DNA of 52,844 nt from an uncultured Campylobacter sp. (GTDB taxonomy: Bacteria; Campylobacterota; Campylobacteria; Campylobacterales; Campylobacteraceae), in the NCBI RefSeq assembly GCF_938017615.1, contig NZ_CALIJA010000203.1:1-52844 (forward strand), read 5' to 3'. Within the stretch, counting starts at the first letter, position 1, and the number at the start of each line of letters is the position of its first letter. The notes beneath the pieces were generated by a model. That model was not told the origin of the DNA and did not search any database. It saw nothing but the letters and a program-made list of their open reading frames with translations. The translations under genes were made by a program, and so were the position numbers. Below are positions 25,361-33,999 of the stretch, piece after piece.

Positions 25361-25391
25361 AAATTTTACCGCGGCCCTGCGGTAAAATTTT
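25361..25391 (+). terminator. Hairpin after carA with RAATTY arms
   Basis: AAATTTTACCGC (25361-25372), loop GGCCCT, GCGGTAAAATTT (25379-25390): a perfect 12-bp stem with a GC core next to the loop and AAATTT at the base. It would act as a bidirectional terminator-like structure and ends the purA-DUF507-carA unit. There is only a short T run after it. Confidence 0.6.
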
Positions 25392-26189
25392 AAATTTGCG
25401 GAAGGCTTTAAATTCTAACGCGGTCTTTGCATTGTAAATTTAAAGCCCGTCACAGCCTGGATAATTGCAGGCTAGAGTAGCGTGTAAAGCGCACTTTTGC
25501 AGACTGAGGATTGCCGCGGTGATTTTGGATTAAGCAGCTTTTTGGATGAAACGGATCTGTGCCAGTCGCGATTTTAAATTTAAACCGGCTGCGCGCCGCA
25601 TACTTTTCATTTGCGCGATTTTGCTTCCACGTAGCTTTTAAGCGCACGCGCGGCTAAATTTCATGCGTTTTAAATTTAAAAATTGGGCTTGCTACGCTTA
25701 GCTCTTTCAAAACAGATCTTGCGGTACATTTAGCATGGCTTCAAGCTCTTAAATTTGACGAGTCGTCTTGTTGCCGTCAAAGTTATGCCAATAAACGCTT
25801 CGCCGCCTGTAAAATTTTATCTAATGTTGCCCGCTCGTTAAAGCTTATCAGCGCTGTTTCATTTCCCTCTAAAAGCCATTTGCCTAAAATAAAATTCCAC
25901 TCCGCCGCGTAGTGAAATTTTACCTGCGTTTGCTTTGAAATTTTACTTTCAGCCGCTCTTAAATCTCTTTCGCACCGATAAGATTTAGCTTACGTCATTT
26001 TAAATTTTGCTCCACTCCTAGGCTGCGGTTTTTACTCATGCTTCTTTTTTAATCCCGCCCATATTTACACCTAAAATAAGAGTTGTGTTACTTTATGAAA
26101 TTAAATTTTTAACTTAACATTATTTTAAGCTCAATAAAAGAGAAAATTTGAAAGAATTTCGTTTGAAATTTCGCCTTGAGGGGTCTGCT
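25392..26189. other. Gene-free interval rich in RAATTY
   Basis: About 800 bp between carA and the response regulator. No convincing ORF or RNA gene. Together with the carA hairpin it holds about 19 RAATTY hexamers by hand count. Several short phrases recur in altered form (GTGAAATTTTACC, TGAAATTTTACTT, TTTAAATTTAAA). The last 90 bp are AT-rich and probably carry the promoter of the response regulator (AACATTATTTTAAGC). Confidence 0.65.
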
Positions 26190-26873
26190 ATGAGCTGCGC
26201 TTTAAAAGAGCTGGACGTCTTGCTAGTCGAGGACGATACTAAATTACTAGCCTCGCTGCATAAGGCGTTTGAGGGTATTTTTAACAACATTTACAATGCC
26301 CAAAACGGGCTTGAAGGTGTGAAAAAATTCAAAAAATTTAGTCCTAATCTCGTCATTACCGACATTCTAATGCCGATCGAGGATGGGCTAGCGATGATAC
26401 GCCAGATCAAGCAGATCTTTCCGCATGCCCCTATCGTGGTGCTTAGCGGCTTCAGTAGGGAGGAGCAGCTAAAAGGCGTTATGGAGATTGGCGTCGAGCG
26501 GTATTACTTTAAGCCGGTAGATATCGCCGCATTTGTGCTAGAGATAAGCGCGCTGATGAAGTCTAAGCTGGACTCTGTGCGAGTCGTAAATATGGGCGCA
26601 GGCTACGTATTTGACGGGCTCCGTCGTATTTTGCTGAAGGATGGCGAGCAGATCGTGCTTACTAAAAAGGAGCTTTCTTTTGTCTCGCTGCTAGCCAGTC
26701 GCGTGGGCGAGCTGGTGCTTTACGAGGAGATCAAGCGTTACGTCTGGACCGAAGGAGCCGTGAGTGATACGGCGCTTCGCACCTTCGTCAAGCGTATCCG
26801 CGATAAAGTGGGTGGCGAAATCATAAAAAATGTCCCAAGCCTGGGATACAAGATCGAGCCTGAGCCAGCTTAA
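26190..26873 (+). CDS. OmpR-family response regulator, no partner kinase nearby
   Basis: 227 aa. The receiver domain has the acidic pair in LLVEDDTKLL, phospho-acceptor D58 in VITDILMP, the switch Ser in VVLSGFS and K108 in YYFKPVD. A winged-helix DNA-binding domain follows (ILLKDGEQIVLTKKELSFVS, TALRTFVKRIRDKVGG, NVPSLGYKIE). I start it at ATG 26190 behind GAGGGG; an in-frame TTG at 26148 is possible. No histidine kinase is adjacent and the gene is flanked by gene-free stretches on both sides, so its partner and targets cannot be read here. Confidence 0.9.
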   Translation: MSCALKELDVLLVEDDTKLLASLHKAFEGIFNNIYNAQNGLEGVKKFKKFSPNLVITDILMPIEDGLAMIRQIKQIFPHAPIVVLSGFSREEQLKGVMEIGVERYYFKPVDIAAFVLEISALMKSKLDSVRVVNMGAGYVFDGLRRILLKDGEQIVLTKKELSFVSLLASRVGELVLYEEIKRYVWTEGAVSDTALRTFVKRIRDKVGGEIIKNVPSLGYKIEPEPA

Positions 26874-27098
26874 ATTTGATCGCGTTTTTGCCGCTTTGTA
26901 ATTTACGGAATTCACTTGTAAAATTTTGCGTCGAAATATGCCGCGATTAATGCGGAGCGAGGCAGAATTCCGCGCTCAAAGCGCCACAGATTAAAATTTT
27001 ACGCTCGTCCAACTTACTAAATTTGACTTGATAAAATTTAGCCTCTCAAGCTTTTCAAAAACTTCTTTGCTTAAAAGCCCAAACTAAAAATTTCTTGC

Positions 27099-27104
27099 TA
27101 AAAT
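27099..27104 (+). promoter_or_regulatory. Predicted -10 box (TAAAAT) for addBA
   Basis: TTGCTAAAATATCGC, the third occurrence of GCTAAAAT directly before a gene in this window, is 45 bp before the addB start. The 276-bp interval upstream (26874-27149) is otherwise RAATTY-rich with no ORF. Confidence 0.45.
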
Positions 27105-27149
27105 ATCGCAAAATTCCGCGTTCTGCAGATCGCCCATAAAGGATTTGTT

Positions 27150-30062
27150 TTGAAAAATTTGCCCTCTAAAAATCTCTTTGTCTACACCAGCTCGCGTGCG
27201 CTACGCGCGGCGCTGCAAAGCGAGAGCGGCGGCGTGCTGGCGCCTAGGATTACGTTGGCGGAATTCTACGAAAAGGCGCTTTTTGTGCCGGATCTTGTCG
27301 CTTGCGGCGAGATAGACCGCGCGCTTTTTATGAAACAAGCGGTAAACGAGAGCAAGCGCGCAGGCGAGAGGCTTAAATTCCCTAACGAGCTTTACGAGTT
27401 TATGCGCAACCGCGAGTATCTTTTCGGCTTTTTCAAGGAGCTTGCGACGGAGCGCGTAAGTATCGATGCGCTCGATCTTAGCGACACCTATGCGTGGTAT
27501 GCCGAGCATTTTGAAATTCTGCGAGAGCTAGCGGGGGCGTATGCAAGGATTTTGCGCGAGCATGGATTTTACGACGAGATCACGCTGCCCGCGCTTTATG
27601 AGCTAAACGAATCCTATCTGCGCGGATTTGAGCGGATAGAAATCAACATCGATGGCAATCCTAGTGCATTTGAGTTCGAGGTTTTTAAGCGCGCTGCGGA
27701 GCTGAGCGAGGTTGTGTTGAGCTTTAGAGCCACGACTTTAAATTCCAAGCCCGTGCGCGCGGTGGAGGAGCTTTGCGGCATAAGTCTAGAGCTAGGTTTT
27801 GCCTACCGCCTAAATCTTAGTACGGGTGAAATTCTAAGCCGAGAGCCGCTAAGCGTGGGCGGGGCGGTTGTGTGTAGAGGCTTTGAGTTGCGAAGCTTGC
27901 AGGCTAGCTACGTTTTTGAAAAAATTTCATCCTTCGTGCGCGCGGGCATCGCGCCGGAGCGCATCGCGGTAATTTTGCCCGACGAGAGCTTTGCCGGCAC
28001 ACTGCGGCTTTACGACGAGCGCATCGCAAGGGCTCGCGGCTCGCACCGCATGCTAAATTTTGCGATGGGAGAGAAGCTTAAAGATAGCCTATTTTACGTA
28101 ACGCTAGAGAAAATTTCGCAGTGCTTAAAAGAAGCGCGCACGCCGAAATTTGGCGTAGATTACCACGCATTCAAAAGTCCGGATGGAGGATTTTTGAATG
28201 CGGAGGATTCCGCGGTACAGCAAAATTTAGCGCTAGGGAATTTCGCTTCGGAGAATTCTATTTCGCAAAATTTCGCACAGCAAAATTCCGCGTTTGATTT
28301 CGAAATTTTTTCAAATTCTAAAGCGGATTTAAATTTTATGTCTGCGCGAGAGTTTGAAAATACGGAAAATTTTGAAATTCTGCACGAAATTTCGGCGGAA
28401 CGCGCGAATAGCGCGGAAGAGCAAAGCTTTTCGGCAGAGTTTGCAGAGTTGCAAGAGCCCTTGGAGCATGTGCAGCAGCGCGATTATTCGGCTCGTGCAA
28501 AACGGCAGGAGCCTTCAAGGAAGCAGCAAGAGAGCCTACGAGACTCTATGCAACTGGAGCATATAGAGCTTGAGGAAGAAGATGGGTATTCAAAAAGCCC
28601 TGAGCAGCGCGATCGTTTTAGGCACTCTAAAATGCGCGAGGGCGCAGATGAGTATCCGCAGCGCCCAAACCCACAGGAGCTTGATCTGTTTTTTGCGAGT
28701 GTGGGCGTGGATGAGGCACTTTTTGGTGAGTTCGCGCGCGATTTTGCAAAGCAAGTAAGCTTTGAGCATTTCGAGGCACTAATTACCAAGCTCGCCTGTT
28801 TACCCAAAATTAGCGACGCGCTGCTGCAAGAAAAGCTAAAAGAGCCGCTATATCTAATTAAAATTTTGCTTCGAAAATTTAAGGACGAAAACCTAAGCTT
28901 GGGCAATCTAATCGATCTTTTTTTGTTAGAAATTTCGCGCATTAAGCTCGATGATGTTCGTGGCGGAAAGGTCACGGTAATGGGACTTTTAGAGAGCCGC
29001 GGACTGCAATTTGACGGCGTGATAATCCCCGATTTTAACGATGATCTGGTGCCAAAGCGCAGTAGCGGAGAGATGTTTTTAAACTCCGCTTTGCGCGCTA
29101 GAGCAGGGCTCATCAGCCATGCAGACCGCGAAAATTTACAAAGATTTTACTACGACGGCTTGCTAAGAGGCGCTAAAAAAAGCGCGATTTGCTATCTGCA
29201 AAGCATCGAGAAGTTGCCTTCGCGGTTTTTGAAAAGCTTTGAAGTGCAACAAGACGCGGAATTTTCGCAGGAGGATTATTTGCGGCTTTTTGGGAGGGAG
29301 GAATTTAAGTCCGCCTTATGCGGACAAGAAGATCCCGTGGCTCGCCATGATTTTTTTGCCGAGGAGCTATCGTTTTCGCGGCTGGATACGTTTTTAGAAT
29401 GCAAGAGGAAGTATTATTACCGCTACGTTTTCGGACTGAGGGAGGGGCTAAAATTTGGCGAGGACAATGCGCTTTTAGGCAAAATTTTACATACGAGTTT
29501 TCAGCGTTTATACGAGCGAGCGGGGATGAAATTTAGCATGGAAAAATTTCGCCCTATTTATTCGCAGCTTGCGCGAGAAGCAGGGATTGCGCGCTTTGAT
29601 GCGGAGCTTGAGCTAAAATCGGTAGAAAAGCTAGCTAGGCTTTTAGAAGGGCATGAGCAAATTTGGAGCTTTAGCGGTAGTGAAGTATCGCTAAAAGGCG
29701 AGCTTGACGGAGTGCGGCTGAGCGGGCGGATCGACCGCATCGACGAAGATAAGGCAGGGCGGAAGTTCATCATCGATTATAAACGCGGTTCAGCTAAAAA
29801 GCATATGGAAAAATTTCAGCTTACGTTTTATCGCGCGCTTTTAGCCCAGGAATGCGAATGCGCCTATCTGTCGCTAAAAGATTGCACGTTTGCGGCTCCT
29901 GGCGATAAAACGCCTAGCTTAGAAAATCTACGCGAGACGCTAAGCTCTATCGGCAAGGAATTTGCAAGCGAGGTCGCTTTTACGCGTACGGAGGCGGTGC
30001 AAAGTTGCGAATATTGCGATTATAAAATCATTTGCAAGGGGCAGATCGATGGCAAAATTTGA
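27150..30062 (+). CDS. addB: AddB-like recombination nuclease subunit with Fe-S cysteines and a large insertion
   Basis: 970 aa, long for the Campylobacter protein. The C-terminal RecB-type nuclease has LGKILHTSFQRLY, RLSGRIDRIDED and FIIDYKRGSAKK (the PD-(D/E)XK core), QLTFYRALLA, and four cysteines C751, C953, C956 and C962 in the C...C-x2-C-x5-C pattern of the AddB 4Fe-4S staple. The N-terminal part is the inactivated helicase scaffold. Residues about 345-510 are a low-complexity Gln/Asn/Ser/Glu-rich insertion. With AddA it processes double-strand ends for RecA loading. The start is TTG with AAAGGA 6 bp upstream. It overlaps addA by 14 bp. Confidence 0.87.
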   Translation: MKNLPSKNLFVYTSSRALRAALQSESGGVLAPRITLAEFYEKALFVPDLVACGEIDRALFMKQAVNESKRAGERLKFPNELYEFMRNREYLFGFFKELATERVSIDALDLSDTYAWYAEHFEILRELAGAYARILREHGFYDEITLPALYELNESYLRGFERIEINIDGNPSAFEFEVFKRAAELSEVVLSFRATTLNSKPVRAVEELCGISLELGFAYRLNLSTGEILSREPLSVGGAVVCRGFELRSLQASYVFEKISSFVRAGIAPERIAVILPDESFAGTLRLYDERIARARGSHRMLNFAMGEKLKDSLFYVTLEKISQCLKEARTPKFGVDYHAFKSPDGGFLNAEDSAVQQNLALGNFASENSISQNFAQQNSAFDFEIFSNSKADLNFMSAREFENTENFEILHEISAERANSAEEQSFSAEFAELQEPLEHVQQRDYSARAKRQEPSRKQQESLRDSMQLEHIELEEEDGYSKSPEQRDRFRHSKMREGADEYPQRPNPQELDLFFASVGVDEALFGEFARDFAKQVSFEHFEALITKLACLPKISDALLQEKLKEPLYLIKILLRKFKDENLSLGNLIDLFLLEISRIKLDDVRGGKVTVMGLLESRGLQFDGVIIPDFNDDLVPKRSSGEMFLNSALRARAGLISHADRENLQRFYYDGLLRGAKKSAICYLQSIEKLPSRFLKSFEVQQDAEFSQEDYLRLFGREEFKSALCGQEDPVARHDFFAEELSFSRLDTFLECKRKYYYRYVFGLREGLKFGEDNALLGKILHTSFQRLYERAGMKFSMEKFRPIYSQLAREAGIARFDAELELKSVEKLARLLEGHEQIWSFSGSEVSLKGELDGVRLSGRIDRIDEDKAGRKFIIDYKRGSAKKHMEKFQLTFYRALLAQECECAYLSLKDCTFAAPGDKTPSLENLRETLSSIGKEFASEVAFTRTEAVQSCEYCDYKIICKGQIDGKI
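28170..28680 (+). repeat. In-frame low-complexity insertion in addB, RAATTY-rich at its start
   Basis: About 500 bp coding residues 345-510. The first 200 bp contain about eleven RAATTY hexamers by hand count, several in the phase that reads Gln/Glu/Gly-Asn-Phe/Ser/Leu (QQNLALGNF, SENSISQNF, QQNSAF). The rest is Glu/Gln/Arg-rich (QEPSRKQQESLRDS, EHIELEEEDGYSKSPEQRDR). Flanking sequence is ordinary AddB. The insertion is predicted to be disordered. Confidence 0.65.
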
Positions 30063-32967
30063 AAATTATCTGGCGCTTGAAGCAAGCGCAGGCAGCGGCA
30101 AGACCTTTAATCTCGCAGTGAGGTTCATCGAGCTAGTGCTAAAAGGTGAGCCGATCAATGAAATTTTAGCGCTTACCTTTACTAAAAAAGCGGCTGCCGA
30201 GATGAAAACGCGCATCGTGGAGAAATTTCAAAATTTGCTGCTTTTGCAGGATGGCTCGCTAAAGCCTAGCGCCGAGCTGGAGCAAATTTGCGCTGATTTG
30301 GGGCTAAGCGTGGATGAGGTTATGGCAGCTCAAGAGCGGCTGAGCCCAAAATTTTTAAGCGAAAGCTTAAATATTTTTACCTTTGATGCGTTTTTTGCAA
30401 AGGCTCTGCGCTCGTTTGCGTTAAACAGCGGCATTGATCCAAGCTTTGAAAACGACGAAAGCATACTAGGCGTGCAGCAGGCGGCGTTTTTAGGCGCTAT
30501 TTGTAAAAACGAAGCGCTATTAAGAGAGGTCGTGGACTACGTAAGCGACTCAGGAATGACAAAGAGCGAGTTCTTAAATAGCTTACAAAGCATTTGGAGA
30601 GGCGATATAAGCATAAATCCGCCCATGCTTCCCGCAAACTCCGCACTGGCAGAGATAAATGAAATTTTATCCTGCTTGCAAAAAGCGGCGAGAGATTCGG
30701 GCGTAAGCGCTGGAGCCGTAAATGGGCTAAGCCCTGTTAGTGATCTTTCAAAATTATCCTCTGGTTTCATTCTTTCGGCTCTTGCCAACGGCAGTTTCGA
30801 TTATCCGCGCTCACAGCTTAAAAAAATTTCGCATCTTGACGGCGAGTTAGCAAAGCTAAAAGACGCTATAGCTCGCGAAATAGCGTGGATGGATGCAACA
30901 TATGCGGCTAAGCTGGCAGGACTAATTAAAATTTATGCCGAAGCACTTAAATCGGTGCAGCGTAAAAGCGGCAAGCTTACATTCGGCGATGTCACCGCAG
31001 CCGTGCACTCGCTGCTAAATCCGAGCGCAGAGGCGTTGCAGGGCAACCGCGAGCTTTTGTATTTCAGGCTTGATTCTAAAATCACGCATATTTTAATCGA
31101 CGAATTCCAAGATACCGACATTTGCCAGTATGAAATCATGCTGCCGCTAATCTCTGAGGCGCTTGCTGGCAAAGGGGCGGAAGAGCGCTGCGGTAGCTTT
31201 TTTTACGTAGGCGATAAAAAACAGAGCATCTATAAATTTCGCGGTGCAGAGAGAAAAATTTTTGATATTTTGCGCGAGCAGTTTAGTCAAATCAAAACGC
31301 AGAGCCTGCCGCGCAATTATCGCAGTTTAAAACTTATCGTAAAATTTGTAAATGAGATCTTGCGCGATAAATTTGCGTCTTATGAAGATCAAATCGCAGC
31401 AAATAAGCTAGATAGCGATCTGCCCGCTTCGGTGCTGCAAAAAATCAAGGACTATCCGCTTTCCCATCCGCAAATGCCGCTATTTGAGGTGCAAAGCGAC
31501 GACTACGGCTACGTAGCGGCGTTTTCATACGACGACGTGCTAAAGGGAGCTGCGGAGCAAGCGCGCAGGCTTGTTGAGGAGTGCGGCGTGAGAGCTGATG
31601 ATATCGCGATTTTGTGTTGGAAAAACGAGCATGTAAGCGCGTTAAAAGAGATGCTATCGGAATTCTGCGAGGTTTACAGCGGCTCAAATAAGGCTTTGCG
31701 TTGCAGTGAGCAGGTAAATGCCGTAATTCAATACGCGAAATTTTGCGTAGGTGGCGATGAAATTTATCTGCGAAACGCCGAAGCGATTTTGGGTAGGCGG
31801 CTTAAAAAGATAGTGGTCGATCTGCATAAAAATGCGCAAAAAACGGCAGAATTTATAGCTAGCTCGCTGAAATTAAATTTTGTCGATCCAGATCTACTGC
31901 TGTTTTTTGAGACGCTGGCAAAATTTAATAGTTTTAGCGAGTATCTGTTTGCAAACGACGAAACGGAGGTATTTGCCAAGGAACAAAGTGGTATTAAAAT
32001 TATGACCGTGCATAAGTCCAAGGGGCTTCAGTTCCCGCACGTAATCGTTTGCGACCGCATCGGAGGAAAAGACCGGGGCGAGAGCTCAAAGCTCGCGACG
32101 GACTATGATTTCGCCACGCATAAGTGGAGAATTTTTTATAAATTTGCGAGCAGAAAGAGCCTGGATACGGAATTTGCGGCATTAATGGATGAAAACGATC
32201 GCTCTGCGCATGAAGAGGATATAAATAAGCTCTATGTGGCATTTACCCGCGCCGAACGCTCGCTCATCATCGTAAAACGCTCCGAGGCAAAAATAGATCA
32301 ATACAATTATAGCTTTTTTTCGCCTTACGCTAAAAAGACCAAGGGTGCGGGCGTCGTGAAGTGGCTGGATATCCCGGATTTTCAATACGGCTACTTAATC
32401 CCAAGCTCCGTAAAATCAGAAGAGAAACCGCCGCGCAAAAAGATCGCGCTCGTAGCGGGCGAGCCTCAAGGCGCGCAAGAAAAGGCTAGCGGGGGCGAAG
32501 CGGAGGCGCTAAGCGCAATATATTTCGGCGAGGCGCTGCACTATGCTATGGAGATGAGCGAAGGATTTGCGGCGGATGAAATTTTGCGAGGAGTAAGCCT
32601 GGCAAGAGGTCGCTACGCTAAATTTTTAAATGACGCGGATTTTGAAAATATCGCGGCGCGGGCACTTGGTCTAAGCAAAAACGAGGAATTTTTAGCTCTG
32701 ATAAGAGGCGCTCAAGCTTATAAAGAGATGCCGATCAAAAGCGCGGAAGGTGATCTTTTGCGCGTGGATCTGGCGTGCTTTAGGCAGGATGAAATTTTGC
32801 TTTTTGATTACAAAAGCTCCGAAAAATACCTCGCGCAAAACAAAGCTCAAGTGGCGCGATATAAAAGCGTAATCCGCGAGTTTTATCCGAATGTGCGGGT
32901 GCGCGCCTTCGTGCTGGCTCTCGAAGCTGCGGGCGCTAGGCTGATCGAAGTAAATGAGGAGGGATAA
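30049..32967 (+). CDS. addA: AddA-like UvrD/RecB-family helicase-nuclease
   Basis: 972 aa. Superfamily 1A helicase motifs are in order: ASAGSGKTFNLAVR (Walker A), LTFTKKAAAEMKTR (Ia), ILIDEFQDTD (II), YVGDKKQSIYKFRG (III), LPRNYRS (IV), MTVHKSKGLQFPHVI (V), and LYVAFTRAERSL (VI). A C-terminal RecB-type nuclease has YFGEALHYAMEM, LLRVDLACF and LLFDYKSSEKYL. It resects double-strand breaks together with AddB. I start it at ATG 30049; an upstream in-frame ATG (29962) would add 29 residues inside addB. It shows no insertion, unlike addB. Confidence 0.92.
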   Translation: MAKFENYLALEASAGSGKTFNLAVRFIELVLKGEPINEILALTFTKKAAAEMKTRIVEKFQNLLLLQDGSLKPSAELEQICADLGLSVDEVMAAQERLSPKFLSESLNIFTFDAFFAKALRSFALNSGIDPSFENDESILGVQQAAFLGAICKNEALLREVVDYVSDSGMTKSEFLNSLQSIWRGDISINPPMLPANSALAEINEILSCLQKAARDSGVSAGAVNGLSPVSDLSKLSSGFILSALANGSFDYPRSQLKKISHLDGELAKLKDAIAREIAWMDATYAAKLAGLIKIYAEALKSVQRKSGKLTFGDVTAAVHSLLNPSAEALQGNRELLYFRLDSKITHILIDEFQDTDICQYEIMLPLISEALAGKGAEERCGSFFYVGDKKQSIYKFRGAERKIFDILREQFSQIKTQSLPRNYRSLKLIVKFVNEILRDKFASYEDQIAANKLDSDLPASVLQKIKDYPLSHPQMPLFEVQSDDYGYVAAFSYDDVLKGAAEQARRLVEECGVRADDIAILCWKNEHVSALKEMLSEFCEVYSGSNKALRCSEQVNAVIQYAKFCVGGDEIYLRNAEAILGRRLKKIVVDLHKNAQKTAEFIASSLKLNFVDPDLLLFFETLAKFNSFSEYLFANDETEVFAKEQSGIKIMTVHKSKGLQFPHVIVCDRIGGKDRGESSKLATDYDFATHKWRIFYKFASRKSLDTEFAALMDENDRSAHEEDINKLYVAFTRAERSLIIVKRSEAKIDQYNYSFFSPYAKKTKGAGVVKWLDIPDFQYGYLIPSSVKSEEKPPRKKIALVAGEPQGAQEKASGGEAEALSAIYFGEALHYAMEMSEGFAADEILRGVSLARGRYAKFLNDADFENIAARALGLSKNEEFLALIRGAQAYKEMPIKSAEGDLLRVDLACFRQDEILLFDYKSSEKYLAQNKAQVARYKSVIREFYPNVRVRAFVLALEAAGARLIEVNEEG

Positions 32968-33046
32968 AATTTTAAAGCTTAGATGAAATTTGAGCGCAGA
33001 TAGATTAAATATAGCTTAAATTAAGCTATACGTAAGGATATTTCTA

Positions 33047-33052
33047 TATAAT
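33047..33052 (+). promoter_or_regulatory. Predicted -10 box (TATAAT) for rplM-rpsI
   Basis: TATATAAT with a T-rich upstream stretch lies 31 bp before the rplM ATG; AAGGCGG is the ribosome-binding site at about 33072-33078. Confidence 0.65.
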
Positions 33053-33082
33053 CACAGCTCAAATTTTAATAAGGCGGAAACC

Positions 33083-33508
33083 ATGACAGAAATTACAAAG
33101 CCTAGCGAAGTTAAGCGCGACTGGGTCGTTATCGACGCGACCGACAAAAGATTCGGTAGGATGCTTACCGAAGTTGCGGTATTGCTACGCGGCAAACACA
33201 AACCAAGCTACACTCCAAACGTGGATTGCGGAGACTACGTCGTTATCATCAACGCTTCAAAAGCCGTATTTACCGGCAATAACAAAGGCGACGATAAACT
33301 TTATCACAGCTACTCGGGCTATTTCGGAAGCGTAAAGAGCGTGAAATTCCAAGACCTGCTTAAAAACAATCCCGCAAAGCTCTACAGACTTGCGGTTCGC
33401 GGTATGCTTCCTAAGACGAAGCTCGGTAAGGCGATGATCAAAAAGCTATTCGTATATGAAGGCGGCGAGCACCCTCATACTGCGCAAACAACTAAAAAAG
33501 GAAAATAA
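33083..33508 (+). CDS. rplM: Ribosomal protein L13 (uL13)
   Basis: 141-aa large-subunit protein. Family signature: DWVVIDATDKRFGRMLTEVA, LRGKHKPSYTPNVDCGDYVV, INASKAVFTGNN, and RLAVRGMLPKTKLGKAM. It is an early assembly protein that binds 23S rRNA. It is followed 2 bp later by rpsI, the universal L13-S9 pair. Confidence 0.97.
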   Translation: MTEITKPSEVKRDWVVIDATDKRFGRMLTEVAVLLRGKHKPSYTPNVDCGDYVVIINASKAVFTGNNKGDDKLYHSYSGYFGSVKSVKFQDLLKNNPAKLYRLAVRGMLPKTKLGKAMIKKLFVYEGGEHPHTAQTTKKGK

Positions 33509-33510
33509 TC

Positions 33511-33900
33511 ATGGCGACAATTTATGCAACCGGAAAGAGAAAAACTGCCGTAGCTAAGGTTTGGGTAAAACCCGGAAGCGGCAAGATCGTAGTAAACGGC
33601 ATGGATCTAAACACCTGGCTAGGCGGTCACGAAGCGATCAAGCTAAGGGTCGTTCAGCCGCTTTTGGCTACTAAACAAGAGACCTCAATGGATATCACCG
33701 CACAGACTTTAGGCGGCGGATATTCGGCTCAAGCGGATGCGCTAAAGCACGGAATTTCAAAAGCACTTGCGGCTATGGATAAAGATTTTAGGGCGGCTCT
33801 TAAGCCAAAAGGTCTGCTAACTCGCGATAGTCGCGTGGTCGAGCGAAAGAAATTCGGTCGCCGCAAAGCGCGTAGAAGTCCGCAGTTCTCTAAGAGATAA
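33511..33900 (+). CDS. rpsI: Ribosomal protein S9 (uS9)
   Basis: 129-aa small-subunit protein: YATGKRKTAVAKVWVKPGSG at the start, GGGYSAQADALKHGISKAL in the middle, and the basic tail RVVERKKFGRRKARRSPQFS ending KR, which reaches the P-site tRNA. It is co-transcribed with rplM. Confidence 0.97.
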   Translation: MATIYATGKRKTAVAKVWVKPGSGKIVVNGMDLNTWLGGHEAIKLRVVQPLLATKQETSMDITAQTLGGGYSAQADALKHGISKALAAMDKDFRAALKPKGLLTRDSRVVERKKFGRRKARRSPQFSKR

Positions 33901-33909
33901 TGTTTTTTA

Positions 33910-33939
33910 CAAATTTGTGGCGAAATTGTCGCAAATTTG
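33910..33939 (+). terminator. Possible hairpin terminator after rpsI
   Basis: CAAATTTG...GCGA, loop AATTG, TCGC...AAATTTG: a stem with a 2-base bulge, ten bases after rpsI. The arms contain AAATTT. There is no long T tract, so this is only a probable terminator. Confidence 0.45.
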
Positions 33940-33999
33940 TAAATTCTTTAAAAATTTTATGGTAATATCGAACTACAACTTTATTTGAAAGGATGTTTA

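Noticed and set aside
28484..29113. 209-codon minus-strand ORF inside addB
   Set aside because: Antisense to a clear coding region, Ser/Lys-rich composition as expected of a shadow reading, no family resemblance.
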